Below are positions 1-8,006 of a stretch of 64,000 nt of DNA, one piece after another. The stretch is from Notoacmeibacter ruber (lineage in GTDB: Bacteria; Pseudomonadota; Alphaproteobacteria; Rhizobiales; Rhizobiaceae), in NCBI RefSeq assembly GCF_003668555.1, contig NZ_RCWN01000001.1:310001-374000 (forward strand). The letters are read 5' to 3'. How positions within the stretch are numbered: the stretch's first letter is position 1; each line of letters starts with the position of its first letter. The position numbers and the translations under genes were made by a program. Under the pieces are notes generated by a model, which was not told the DNA's origin, searched no databases, and worked only from the letters and a program-made list of their open reading frames with translations.

Positions 1-270
1 TCCGTCGAAGGCTCGGCAACATTGAAGGTCGAGGAGTATCTGAACCCGGCGAAACAGGCCGAAATCGCAGCGCAGAAGCTTGAGCGCGACATCACCGCCA
101 ATGCCGATGTGAACACGTCATCATTCACCGCCAAACTTCGCCAAATGGAGTTGCAGGCCAACGAAACGGTAGCGCGGATCAACCAATCCATGGGCAGGAT
201 CGGAGCCGGCCGCTCATCAGGCCCGATGGCTCCGCGCCCGACTGTGGAAGCGTCAGCGGGTCAGCCATGA
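1..270 (+). CDS. Phage-type protein, 3' end only
   Basis: The frame is open from the first base, so the gene starts outside the window. The visible tail of about 89 residues is polar, Ala/Glu/Gln-rich and predicted helical (NPAKQAEIAAQKLERDI, then KLRQMELQANETVARI), ending in a Gly/Pro-rich stretch. I do not recognise the family. Its stop codon overlaps the start of the next gene (ATGA), and that neighbour is a phage virion-assembly protein, so this is most likely another phage structural or assembly gene of the same remnant. The ATG at 22 is internal to the open frame and need not be the true start. Confidence 0.55.
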   Translation, partial: SVEGSATLKVEEYLNPAKQAEIAAQKLERDITANADVNTSSFTAKLRQMELQANETVARINQSMGRIGAGRSSGPMAPRPTVEASAGQP

Positions 271-803
271 GGCTTGGCGCATCGATAAAGGTTCAGCGGA
301 GCAACGCCGACGGCGCTAGGCGCTTTTTCCAGGCTATCGCCGCCTTGCGTGGCGAGCCGGCCGGCGTGAAGGTCGGCTTTCCTGCTGGCAAGGCGAGTGG
401 CGAAATTATCGAGCGCGCCGTCTACAATGAGTTTGGCACACGCCACATTCCTGAACGTCCCTTTCTGCGGAACGCCATGCGCGCCAACCGGACAAAATAT
501 GTCGATGGCATGAAATCCGAGGTGCGCCAGATCATTGCCGATGCCATCAAAGGACGCACAAGGGCGCGGCCGATTGAAAGTGCGCTTAACCGGCTTGGCA
601 TCGTCGCTGTTGGCGATATTCAGGACGAAATAACGGCACTGTCCTCTCCCCCGAACGCTGCAAGTACGATCCGACAGAAAGGTTCGTCAAATCCCCTCAT
701 TGATACCGGCGCTATGCGTGCCGCTGTGACGCATCAGATTGTGCGCGGCGGATTAGGCGGGATTCTCAGGTCTCTGCGCGGCTCCACGAGCTTGCGCTTA
801 TGA
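267..803 (+). CDS. HK97 gp10-like / virion morphogenesis protein
   Basis: 178 residues. The pattern YNEFGTRHIPERPFLRNAM around residues 53-71, followed near residue 146 by NPLIDTGAMRAAVTHQI, is the classic signature of the HK97-gp10 / phage virion morphogenesis family, which acts at the head-tail joint or tail completion of siphophages. The family usually ends soon after the DTGAM strand, as here, but the last 20 residues are Gly/Arg/Ser-rich and unlike the family, suggesting a recombined or frameshifted 3' end. The start overlaps the stop of the preceding gene (ATGA), typical of packed phage operons. No capsid, portal or tail genes follow, so this is a truncated prophage end and not an intact prophage. 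Confidence 0.75.
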   Translation: MRLGASIKVQRSNADGARRFFQAIAALRGEPAGVKVGFPAGKASGEIIERAVYNEFGTRHIPERPFLRNAMRANRTKYVDGMKSEVRQIIADAIKGRTRARPIESALNRLGIVAVGDIQDEITALSSPPNAASTIRQKGSSNPLIDTGAMRAAVTHQIVRGGLGGILRSLRGSTSLRL

Positions 804-1011
804 GCATTTTGCGCCCGATCCTTACCCCATCGTTACCCAAACGGCGGTGGCAGCGTCAGATGGCAGAGGGAAGGCCTTTCATGCGAAGGGTTGTGCGATA
901 TTTGACACCCTGATGATGTATCTGGAACCACATGATTTGCGTGGAGCTTCGGCATTGAAAACAGAGTTGCTACATCGGATTGAGGCGCTTGAAGCCTGCG
1001 AAGGCAGATGA
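757..1011 (+). pseudogene. Possible phage gene remnant in a different frame from the gp10-like gene
   Basis: A frame without an ATG stays open from 757 to the TGA at 1009-1011. From about 799 it reads like protein (YEHFAPDPYPIVTQTAVAAS, later RGASALKTELLHRIEALEAC). It overlaps the odd C-terminal tail of the preceding gene by about 45 bases. It may be the end of another phage gene fused here by deletion, or the original continuation of the gp10-like gene after a frameshift. No family is recognised. Between 1012 and 1220 two weak overlapping frames exist (starts near 980 and 1008) and neither can be defended as a gene. Confidence 0.3.
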
Positions 1012-1220
1012 ACGAAACCAGCCTGTCGGCGATCGAGATCATTGGATACGCGAATTTGTTGCATTGTCTGGCAAAGACGAAGGCGAAAGCGATGCCGATG
1101 CTGCTGAGCGACATGCGCGAAGCATGGGCTTCTCCGACATGTCCGCCTTTCTTCGGTGGCCTACAGCTACTTTCCCGTCTGCGGATCGGTTCTCGCTACT
1201 CCTCTGATAGGCCAACGCTG

Positions 1221-1532
1221 CTAATAGACGAGCGATTCAATCAAAGCGAAGTACGCAAATCCAAACAGGATCGCGCCAAAAGCGACACTGCCTATCTGCC
1301 GGCCGTGCATTCCCAGGGCACCTCCGACCACGCCAAGGATCAACAGATTCGCAGCAAAGGTTGCGAAATGCCCAGCCTCTGGCAGAAGCTTTCCGACCAA
1401 TTCCCCAGCGGCGATGCCCGCCAATGTCGCGAGCGCCCCTTTCCACACCGCCGCGCCCCCTAGACGGGCACCAATCGCACCGCCGACAGCGCACACGATA
1501 AAGATCAGGACAAAATGTGTTGGTGGTGTCAC
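1221..1532 (-). CDS. Small four-helix membrane protein, unknown function
   Basis: 103 residues, almost entirely hydrophobic, with about four transmembrane segments rich in small residues (GGAIGARLGGAA, LATLAGIAAGELVG, LLILGVVGGALGMHG, GAILFGFAYFALIE). The start is GTG at 1532, supported by AGAGGAG seven bases upstream. It is oriented opposite to the phage genes and has no operon partner: the next gene on this strand ends the far side of a 330-base gap. The composition resembles small glycine-zipper inner membrane proteins, but I cannot name a family. It is real by its ribosome binding site and clean hydrophobic periodicity. Confidence 0.6.
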   Translation of the reverse strand: MTPPTHFVLIFIVCAVGGAIGARLGGAAVWKGALATLAGIAAGELVGKLLPEAGHFATFAANLLILGVVGGALGMHGRQIGSVAFGAILFGFAYFALIESLVY

Positions 1533-1866
1533 TGCCGGCTCCTCTGGCTAACACTGATGCTGATCTATACGATTTCCGGGCAATGCGTTTGAAAAATAAT
1601 CAAAGAAATCAAAATTGCGACGTGGATTCAGACGCCGCGTCCTTTCTCAGATGCAAGCGACAATGAAAACGCATTCTCTGCCAGAGCCGACCTCACTGCG
1701 GCTGAATGAGCAAAGCGCCTGTCAGCAAGGGTGCTGACGGGCGCGGGAATGTGGTGTGGTCGCTTAGCTAGCTTTGCGCGATTTGCGGAACCGTTGATTT
1801 GCCGGCTGCCTTACCATCCCAACTTTGGGCTTATCCGCTGAGGGCAAGGAGCATCCTCGATTAAGC
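1533..1866. other. Intergenic stretch with a hairpin repeat
   Basis: No convincing gene. It is AT-richer than the surroundings around 1590-1620. The only structure seen is the palindromic repeat at 1709-1747, listed separately. Confidence 0.5.
1709..1747. repeat. Palindromic repeat, copy 1
   Basis: The core 1715-1744 folds as GCGCC-T-GTCAGCA / TGCTGAC-G-GGCGC around an AGGG loop. Nearly the same 39-base sequence, including the leading AGCAAAGC, recurs at 8443-8481 with paired changes inside the stem. No T-run follows, so a simple terminator is not the best explanation. Confidence 0.6.
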
Positions 1867-2202
1867 CTAAAAGGGTGCCTTTGGCGGCCAGTTAAATTTG
1901 CGCACTTTTTTGAGCGCCTTCTTATGTGCTTTCGGCGTTCGGATCGATCCGTGGTAGCCTCCTCCAGGTAAGCCAGTGTCATGGCGAACCGCTAACGCCT
2001 GAAGGGGCGGAAGGCCATTCTGATGACAGTAATCTTGGATTACTCCCAGATACCATCCCGCCGGTCTCCAGTGGACACCAATTCGGGCTGATATATCCTT
2101 ATAAGTGAAGGGCTTATCCCAACGGTCAGATGAAGCTCTCCTAACCAGAAATGGCCACGCCAATCTGGCTCGTCGCTCGTGCAATTTAACATTTACAGCC
2201 AT
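1867..2202 (-). CDS. Uncharacterised 111-aa protein, winged-helix-like
   Basis: The start ATG at 2202 has GGGAGG eight bases upstream. The N-terminal half (RARLAWPFLVRRASS) leads into a segment with the look of a helix-turn-helix (FTYKDISARIGVH), then LGVIQDYCHQNGLPPLQALA and a conserved-looking TGLPGGGY turn near the C-terminus. This arrangement occurs in small orphan proteins of bacteria and phages whose fold resembles the DNA-binding C-domain of alkyltransferase-like proteins (PGGG-type turn after an LPPL segment); that relationship is my inference. The tail is Lys-rich. It stands alone between a small membrane protein gene and a divergent SH3-protein gene. Confidence 0.6.
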   Translation of the reverse strand: MAVNVKLHERRARLAWPFLVRRASSDRWDKPFTYKDISARIGVHWRPAGWYLGVIQDYCHQNGLPPLQALAVRHDTGLPGGGYHGSIRTPKAHKKALKKVRKFNWPPKAPF

Positions 2203-2397
2203 TCCGATCCTCCCATTATGATGAACGAAGATAGCACAAGCGTTCTGTCAGTCGACTCGATCAATAGGCACCTAGTGGGTCGGCAACCTTGCCAAAATTT
2301 CTGTGCGAAGACTTGAATCGTGAAATGCTCCAAGGATCGATCTAACCATCGACTCTAGGACAGATTTCCCTTTACTCTCCAAAAGAGGGAGGGGCCG

Positions 2398-3057
2398 ATG
2401 GCTGTACAAAAGCGCTTTTATCTCATAATCGGCGCGGTTCTATTTTTCGCTCTCACTCGCGAGGACGACAACCCTGTAGAGCAGAAGATTGTCCAGCCTG
2501 CGAAAACGGAGCCGGAATTTCAGCCTCGATCATCGCCGCCCCGGCCGGCGCCTCCGCGCGCGACGGACACAAAACCAACCCGAAACGAGAGCCTGCTTCA
2601 TGCTCTGCTGAGCGATGACAAGGATGATAAAGGTCGGCAGCCGACCGCACCGTCGATCATCGGGAAGGCAGCGACAACCATTCTCTACGCTACCACGCGA
2701 CTGAATGTGCGCAACGGCCCGTCAACCAGCAATCAAGTGGTGGGTCTGTTGCAGGACGGGACGAGGATTACAGTTGGTCCGTCAGATGGGAAATGGCGGC
2801 AGATCGCGACGGGCTTTTATGAAGGCGCTTGGGTGCACGGTGACTACCTAGCGGATGAATTGGTGCGCCAACCAGCGCAAATACCCGCCAGGTTGGTCCA
2901 GACGCAGCCGCAGCGGACGGGGCCAATCCGTTCGCCGATGACAGGCCGTTGCGATTGTCCCTACGATCGAGCGCGGAACGGCAGTAGGTGCGGCGGCCGA
3001 AGTGCTTATTCACGACCTGGCGGGAGAAGCCCGCGCTGCTATTTCAGCGACCAATAG
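2398..3057 (+). CDS. Membrane-anchored or secreted bacterial SH3-domain protein
   Basis: 219 residues, ATG preceded by GAGGGAGG. A short hydrophobic N-terminus (FYLIIGAVLFFAL) acts as signal or anchor. A disordered Pro-rich linker (residues 40-80) follows, then an SH3b domain at about 95-150 (LNVRNGPSTSNQVVGLLQDG, WVHGDYL). The last 40 residues are Cys/Gly/Arg-rich (GRCDCPYDRARNGSRCGGRS, then AYSRPGG), a tail often found after SH3 domains in rhizobial small secreted proteins, probably a disulphide-bonded region. The role is presumably at the cell envelope, with the SH3b domain contacting peptidoglycan or proteins. No operon partner. Confidence 0.75.
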   Translation: MAVQKRFYLIIGAVLFFALTREDDNPVEQKIVQPAKTEPEFQPRSSPPRPAPPRATDTKPTRNESLLHALLSDDKDDKGRQPTAPSIIGKAATTILYATTRLNVRNGPSTSNQVVGLLQDGTRITVGPSDGKWRQIATGFYEGAWVHGDYLADELVRQPAQIPARLVQTQPQRTGPIRSPMTGRCDCPYDRARNGSRCGGRSAYSRPGGRSPRCYFSDQ

Positions 3058-3089
3058 TCGTCAATCACGCATCCAGTTAGCTCCAGACT

Positions 3090-3578
3090 TCACGGACACC
3101 ACAGGTTCCCGAAATTGGGCCAGACCTGCGCGAGACCTTCGTCGATTAGAGTCTGACCTACATCCCGGCCATCTTTAAGCCCGATCCATGCAAGGCTGCG
3201 ACCTTTGCCACCGACTCGTCCAAGCCAGAGGACGGTGTACCCTTCGCTCATCAGCGCACGGAGCCGATCGCGGGAGAGAATTGCTAGCCGATATTCTTCG
3301 CCGCAGCTTGGGTCGAAGAGCTCAGGCGCATCAACGCCACCATCACGCCGTGTAAGTCTCCACTTGACACCATTCTCCCAGCCGCCGTCGCCGTCATATA
3401 CGCAGGTCAGCTTTCGTTCGGCTCGATGGCCGCCTTTGCAGACCGGTAGCGGATCGGCAATCGCGTTGCAGGCATAGAGCGCGCCAGCGATGAAGACGAA
3501 AGCTGCGACTATCCAAAGCGCCTCGCGCCATCGGGGCGGCGATCCTCCGTAATCTGGCGATTTTTCATAGCCGGTCAT
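3090..3578 (-). CDS. Thermonuclease (SNase-like) family protein, membrane-anchored
   Basis: 162 residues from the ATG at 3578 (an in-frame TTG lies one codon earlier). A cytoplasmic N-terminus is followed by one hydrophobic segment (LWIVAAFVFIAGALYA, about residues 22-40) and an extracytoplasmic SNase-like fold: CVYDGDGGW, GVDAPEL and an Arg after the first strand, then the SLAWIGLKDGRDVGQTLI segment and GLAQVWPN at the end. The VYDGD, DAPE and GLA motifs are those of staphylococcal-nuclease-like proteins in rhizobia. It begins inside the end of the upstream 107-aa gene (stop TGA overlaps), so the two are co-translated. It may degrade nucleic acid outside the membrane. Confidence 0.75.
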   Translation of the reverse strand: MTGYEKSPDYGGSPPRWREALWIVAAFVFIAGALYACNAIADPLPVCKGGHRAERKLTCVYDGDGGWENGVKWRLTRRDGGVDAPELFDPSCGEEYRLAILSRDRLRALMSEGYTVLWLGRVGGKGRSLAWIGLKDGRDVGQTLIDEGLAQVWPNFGNLWCP

Positions 3579-3888
3579 CAACTACCTCGATCATTCTTGC
3601 GCTGGCAGATTTGTAGTTCGCCCGATACATGAAATCAGGCTCTTTGCGCATCGCTCGTGCATTGCGTTCGACGGCGATCTTTGCGAGCGCCTTATCGGTC
3701 TCGATCCCGCGCGGGTTGGTTTCCGCGTCATAGGCCGCCCAATTCCATCGATCATCGAAGTGCTTGACGACAACGCCAACGGTCGCGCCGTCGTGGACCC
3801 GAATGCAGGTTCCGAAGTGCGCTGCGTTTTGTTCATGCGGCCACGTCAGCCGCCAACAGAATAGGCCACGGCGAAGAATCATCCGCAA
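3565..3888 (-). CDS. Hypothetical phage-type protein
   Basis: 107 residues, overlapping the start of the nuclease-like gene by about 14 bases. The central part (CIRVHDGATVGVVVKHFDDR, then WNWAAYDAETNPRGIE) and a charged helical region (ALAKIAVERNARAMRK) look like a soluble small protein of the type common in prophages and genomic islands. The exact start is unsure; the N-terminal 20 residues are Arg/Trp-rich and may not be translated. No function can be given. Confidence 0.45.
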   Translation of the reverse strand: MRMILRRGLFCWRLTWPHEQNAAHFGTCIRVHDGATVGVVVKHFDDRWNWAAYDAETNPRGIETDKALAKIAVERNARAMRKEPDFMYRANYKSASARMIEVVDDRL

Positions 3889-3927
3889 AGCATAGTCTGG
3901 TCCGGATCGCCGGGGATAGGCGGCGGA

Positions 3928-4164
3928 TCACTTTTCGCTCTTGGCAAGACGGACGCCCGGTCCTCCGCCATTCTCGGCGATGAACTGCACGCCTCCTTTC
4001 TCTAGCGCATGTTCGACGGCTTCGACCGTCTCGAATCCGCTTCGCCTCGGGCCGATCTTTTCCATCCGCTTGATTGTCGGCAGCGATAAGCCGGACGCCT
4101 CCGCAAGCTCTGTCTGAGACCACCCCAATAGCGCCCTTGCCGCGCGCATCTGCGCTTCATCCAT
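3928..4164 (-). CDS. XRE-family transcriptional regulator
   Basis: 78 residues consisting of one Cro/CI-type helix-turn-helix (MRAARALLGWSQTELAEASG then LSLPTIKRMEK at residues 6-37) and a short C-terminal helix (FETVEAVEHALEKGGVQFIA), the form frequent in rhizobial islands. It is transcribed away from three small genes to its right, and the 116 bases between hold two inverted repeats and a promoter-like sequence, so it probably represses that divergent promoter and itself. Confidence 0.85.
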   Translation of the reverse strand: MDEAQMRAARALLGWSQTELAEASGLSLPTIKRMEKIGPRRSGFETVEAVEHALEKGGVQFIAENGGGPGVRLAKSEK

Positions 4165-4176
4165 ATTCTCGATCCG

Positions 4177-4242
4177 TTAAACTTTTCGGATATTTTTTCA
4201 TCCAAAAGGGTTTACAAAAAGATTAGTGCATAATACATTATG
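4177..4242. promoter_or_regulatory. Divergent promoter/operator region of the XRE module
   Basis: Reading rightwards there is TTTACA (4211-4216) and TACATT (4234-4239) separated by 17 bases, a plausible promoter for the small genes. The sequence CATAAT-AC-ATTATG (4229-4242) is a perfect 6-base-arm inverted repeat over the -10 element. A larger imperfect dyad, AAACTTTTCGGAT against ATCCAAAAGGGTTT (about 4190-4214 with its left arm from 4178), lies before the -35. Both are candidates for binding by the adjacent XRE protein; this is inference from position. Confidence 0.45.
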
Positions 4243-4280
4243 GATAACGAAACAGACAAAAGCAATAACGGATCGCAAAC

Positions 4281-4604
4281 ATGTTCAACCGCCGCAACAT
4301 CATGTTCCGTGCCTGGGAACTGCGGAACACGGTCCACAATGGTCGTCGTTGGCTCTATTGCAACGGCGTGAGCCGTGAACTGACCAATGGCGAAATCTTC
4401 TCTACTTGCCTTCGTCAGGCATGGGCCGAGGTGCGCCGCGCCGCTCAAATCGCCTCTATTCCTGCCGCCGATCGTCAGGCCGAAATCGTCTCGCTGAAAA
4501 ACGAGATTGCGGCGCTGTCCCTCAAGAGCTTCCGCTATGACATCGGTCAGACCGAACGCGCATGCCGTGCCCGGATCGCCGAACTTGAAGCGGTGGCCGC
4601 GTAA
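4281..4604 (+). CDS. Hypothetical small protein of the XRE-linked module
   Basis: 107 residues. An N-terminal segment rich in Asn/Arg and aromatic residues (FNRRNIMFRAWELRNTVHNG) precedes a helical, possibly coiled-coil C-terminal half (ADRQAEIVSLKNEIAALSLK, then RACRARIAELEAVAA). It is the first gene of the unit divergent from the XRE regulator and its stop overlaps the start of the next small gene by one base (TAATG). This is the kind of orphan found in integrated elements. Function unknown. Confidence 0.55.
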   Translation: MFNRRNIMFRAWELRNTVHNGRRWLYCNGVSRELTNGEIFSTCLRQAWAEVRRAAQIASIPAADRQAEIVSLKNEIAALSLKSFRYDIGQTERACRARIAELEAVAA

Positions 4605-4783
4605 TGAAAACGGAACCGACCGCCAAGGCGATGGCCGACCTTCTGGACGAAGCGCAGCGCATGGCTGATCGGCTCTATGACGCCGATCCGGCCTTCGCTG
4701 GCGCCTACGACAACGGCCGCTTTGAACCCCTCGAATGCTTGGGCTTCTCGACTGCTCAACTGCGCACCATGCAGCGCGCATGA
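4604..4783 (+). CDS. 59-aa hypothetical protein coupled to upstream gene
   Basis: The ATG shares its A with the preceding TAA (TAATG), so it is almost certainly translated by re-initiation. The 59 residues (beginning MKTEPTAKAMADLLDEAQRM and containing RLYDADPAFAGAYDNGRF) are acidic and soluble. No family recognised. The overlap and consistent codon use with its neighbours are the evidence that it is real. Confidence 0.55.
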   Translation: MKTEPTAKAMADLLDEAQRMADRLYDADPAFAGAYDNGRFEPLECLGFSTAQLRTMQRA

Positions 4784-4818
4784 AGCTGTAAAGCTATCAA
4801 TCAACGGAGGAACTATCG

Positions 4819-5226
4819 ATGAAAAGCAACATGACTGACGCCTTCCAGACTACCCGCCGCGCCTTCCTTACGGGCGTTGCCTCTCTCGCTGCATTGCTCG
4901 GTTCTGACCCTACGAAGGCGGAAGCCGACGAAAGCGGAGACGACGACGAGCCGATGACGCCTGACGAAGAAATCAATTTCGCCATGAACTATCTGGTCGC
5001 CACCCTTCGCCGACACTATCCCGAAGCGGAATGGCAGATCACAAAGGACCGCAGTGTCTCCGTTCTGAAAAGCCGAGACGAACGCTTTATGGAGCGGATC
5101 ACGGTCGGCGCGACAAAACGCAACATTCGCGATCCGCGAAAAGAGCGCCTTGAGGAAATGGTTGCCGATCTCGGCTTGCAGGATTTGACAGGCGGACAAC
5201 CGAAATTTGGTGTCGGCTATAAGTGA
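4819..5226 (+). CDS. Hypothetical protein with twin-arginine-like N-terminus
   Basis: 135 residues, GGAGG nine bases before the ATG. Residues 11-28 (TTRRAFLTGVASLAALLG) look like a twin-arginine signal with RRAFL followed by a hydrophobic stretch, then an acidic linker (ADESGDDDEPMTPDEE) and a soluble domain ending in GGQPKFGVGYK. It is third in the small-gene unit. No family recognised. If the signal works the protein is exported folded. A short echo of its RNIRDPR-coding stretch (5121) appears just past the stop (about 5232), pointing to a small duplication or scar. Confidence 0.5.
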   Translation: MKSNMTDAFQTTRRAFLTGVASLAALLGSDPTKAEADESGDDDEPMTPDEEINFAMNYLVATLRRHYPEAEWQITKDRSVSVLKSRDERFMERITVGATKRNIRDPRKERLEEMVADLGLQDLTGGQPKFGVGYK

Positions 5227-5774
5227 ACGCGAGCAATATTCGTGATCCGCGCCAAGCCCTCGTCAGTGATGCAGCATTGGCGGGGGGCTTTCTGACTTAG
5301 AAACCTATCATGATGAGATCGAGTCTATCGCAAAGGTTGGTCAATGCCGCTCGTGCCGTTAGGTCGCATAGACCTTATATTTCCGTTCGCACGCCGGAAA
5401 AATGTCAACAAATGTAAACATCGGCGGTCGCAACTCGGCGGAGAACTACTATCCTCTGATATGAAATCAGCGGCCTGTACCTTACTCTGATCAATCAGAA
5501 CCGTTTTTTGCCGGATATGCCTTTTCTACTGACCGGCAAGCTGGACTTTCTGGGTAACGGCTGGGTAGCGACCCGTTTGAATTCTCGCCCCTATCATTCG
5601 TCGACTTAACAAACTTGAGATACCCGCGCCTGGTCAGCATCACGATATCCTCGCGGGCTTTCGAGGAAATCGGCATAATTTAGTGACGACGTCGGAGCCA
5701 ACTCGAACAAAATCCTTCCCGGTTGACGTTGAAATTTCGGCGCGATGCTTTCGACCAGAACCCAGGAGGTGTCC
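5227..5774. other. Intergenic region, no gene supported
   Basis: AT-richer than the flanks. A minus-strand frame at 5491-5676 (61 codons) has no convincing ribosome binding site or family resemblance. Probably eroded accessory DNA. Confidence 0.4.
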
Positions 5775-8006
5775 TCACGACTCAAGCATCTCAGTTAAGG
5801 ATGGTGCTTTCAAACGTGCCCGCTTTGCCACTGCTGGACGCACATACTTTTTTTCAAACTCCTCGATTGGAATGGGTTTGCTGAACAAATAGCCTTGGGC
5901 ATCCTGGCAATTGTACTCTTTGAGAAATTCCAGCTGAGCTTCGGTCTCAACACCTTCGGCGATAGTGTTAAGGCCAAAGCTGCGGCCCAGATAGAGCACA
6001 GCTTTAACCACGGCGGCATCCTCTGGGACTGTGGTAACGTCTCTGATAAAGGAGCGGTCGATCTTGAGGCGCGTCACGGGATAACGCTTCAGGAGGCTGA
6101 GTGACGCGAAGCCAGTGCCGTAGTCGTCGAAGGCAAGCCCTACGCCCAGATTCCGAAGACTTTGCAGAAGTTCGAGTGTGGGCGCATCGTTTTGCAGCAG
6201 AATATTCTCGACAATTTCAAGTTCAATCGCCTCAGCTGGAAGATTGTTATCTTTCATCGCCTCGCGCACTTCGGTCAGCAACTGCCCTGAGCGAAATTGG
6301 GCCTCGAACAGATTGATGCCTATGACAAAATCTGGAATGGCTTTCCGCCACGCTGCCGCCTGACGACAGGCCGTGCGCAATATCCAATCTCCAACTGAAG
6401 CCGCAGACGGTTCTCTGCTCAGCACCTCTATAAAGGAGGCCGGTGTTAGCAAGCCGCGTTCCGGATGATTCCACCGGATCAATGCTTCCGCGCCAGTAAG
6501 ACGTCTATCGCTGATCGAAACTTGAGGCTGATAGAAGAGTTCGAACTCGCCACCTTCGAACGCTCGACGTAGCTCCTGCTCGAACTCTCTGCGAGCAACT
6601 GCCGTTTCGCGAAATTGCGGTTCAAAGAGCTGATGCCGGCCCTTTCCGCCGGCTTTCGCCCGGTAAAGCGCGAGGTCGGCGGCGCTGAGCAAATCTTCCG
6701 CGCGATGGCCATGCTGGGGTCCGTGGGCCACTCCGACGGTGACGCCGACATTACAACGGTGACCCGCGAACTCGTAAGGCTCTGATAACGCTGAAACCAG
6801 TTTGCCTGCAATCACATTGGCCTGACGCGAATCATTTCCGTTGAGCAGGACAACGAATTCGTCACCGCCAAGACGCGCGACCATGTTCGCCTGATGACAA
6901 ATTGAAGTAAGCCGCTTGGCGACGTCTTTCAGAACCGAGTCTCCTGCGGAGTGCCCGAGCGTGTCATTCACCTCCTTGAATCGATCAAGATCGAGAAGAA
7001 GAACTGTGCATGGCTTTTCCGCAGCCATAGTTTCGTCGAGACGTGCTCGCCATGCGGCGCGATTGGGTAAATCCGTCAGGGCATCGAGGGAGGCGAGACG
7101 AGATAAACGCTCTTCGTTCTGACGCCGTTCGGATATATCGCGAACAATCGCGCCGACGCTGGTGGTGTTGCCCTCTTCCCAAGTGGACAATGAGAACTCC
7201 GCAGGAAATTCGCTGCCGTCCTTGCGCAATCCGGATAGTTCTAGGGTTTGATCGGCAAGCTCCATTCGCTCGCCTTTCTGCAGATGGCTACGCTCCGATT
7301 CATAGATCGCCCGCCAGCTGGCGGGCACGATGATTTCAACCCCTCGGTCGAGCGCTTCGTCAGGCGGATAGCCGAAAAGCCTTTCGGCTGATTGATTCCA
7401 GAACGTGATGCTCCCTTTCGAGTTGGAGCAGATGATCGCATCGGGAGAGGTGGCTGCGATGTTCTCGAAGCGTGCCTGACTGACCGATCTGACATAGTCG
7501 AGCCGCCGGATTTCCATGCGATCCATGACAAGTGCTGCTAGGTCGGTCAGGTTCTTACGGTCTTCGGCAGTGAAGCGATTCCTTGGTTTTGTGTCGATCA
7601 GGCAGACTGTGCCGAGCTTCTCTCCCGAGGGTGCCGATAACGGCTTGCCCGCATAAAACCGGATAAACGGAGGTCCAAGCACCAGTGGGTTAGACGCAAA
7701 TCTATCGTCCTTCAACGCATCGGGAACAAAGAGGATATCGTCGCGCATAATCGCATGTGCGCAAAACGAGACCTCTCGGCTCGTCTCGCACACATCGAGG
7801 CCCACATGTGTCTTGAAGAACTGTCGATCACCCTCCAGCAAAGATACGAGAACAATCGGCACATCGAACAATTGCGATGCCAGTCTCGCGAGACGATCAA
7901 AATCCTCTTCGGGCGGCGTGTCCATCAGATGATATTCCGCCAACACCTTTAGGCGCTTCTCCTCATTTGCCGGTATCGGATAGGGCTTTTGAAAATGCTT
8001 CGCCAT
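5775..8006 (-). CDS. GAF-PAS-GGDEF-EAL cyclic-di-GMP signalling protein
   Basis: 743 residues, no membrane segment, so cytoplasmic. A GAF domain (about 20-165, with CETSREVSFCAHAI and GKPLSAPSGEKLGTVCLID) is followed by a PAS domain (about 175-290, FENIAATSPDAIICSNSKGS), a GGDEF domain (about 300-465, ARLGGDEF with intact GGDEF at 380-384) and an EAL domain (about 480-725, EAL at 507-509, DDYGTG at 627-632, EGVETEAQL near 690). All catalytic signatures are present, so both synthesis and hydrolysis of cyclic-di-GMP are possible. No RxxD product-inhibition site is seen just ahead of GGDEF. It stands alone in accessory DNA. Confidence 0.9.
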   Translation of the reverse strand: MAKHFQKPYPIPANEEKRLKVLAEYHLMDTPPEEDFDRLARLASQLFDVPIVLVSLLEGDRQFFKTHVGLDVCETSREVSFCAHAIMRDDILFVPDALKDDRFASNPLVLGPPFIRFYAGKPLSAPSGEKLGTVCLIDTKPRNRFTAEDRKNLTDLAALVMDRMEIRRLDYVRSVSQARFENIAATSPDAIICSNSKGSITFWNQSAERLFGYPPDEALDRGVEIIVPASWRAIYESERSHLQKGERMELADQTLELSGLRKDGSEFPAEFSLSTWEEGNTTSVGAIVRDISERRQNEERLSRLASLDALTDLPNRAAWRARLDETMAAEKPCTVLLLDLDRFKEVNDTLGHSAGDSVLKDVAKRLTSICHQANMVARLGGDEFVVLLNGNDSRQANVIAGKLVSALSEPYEFAGHRCNVGVTVGVAHGPQHGHRAEDLLSAADLALYRAKAGGKGRHQLFEPQFRETAVARREFEQELRRAFEGGEFELFYQPQVSISDRRLTGAEALIRWNHPERGLLTPASFIEVLSREPSAASVGDWILRTACRQAAAWRKAIPDFVIGINLFEAQFRSGQLLTEVREAMKDNNLPAEAIELEIVENILLQNDAPTLELLQSLRNLGVGLAFDDYGTGFASLSLLKRYPVTRLKIDRSFIRDVTTVPEDAAVVKAVLYLGRSFGLNTIAEGVETEAQLEFLKEYNCQDAQGYLFSKPIPIEEFEKKYVRPAVAKRARLKAPSLTEMLES

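Noticed and set aside
1008..1463. Plus-strand open frame starting with an ATGA overlap after the phage remnant
   Set aside because: From about 1205 it runs antisense through the small membrane protein gene, and its first half matches no family; a rival frame from 980 is no better.
5491..5676. 61-codon minus-strand frame upstream of the GGDEF-EAL gene's end
   Set aside because: No ribosome binding site and no recognisable family; too short to defend.
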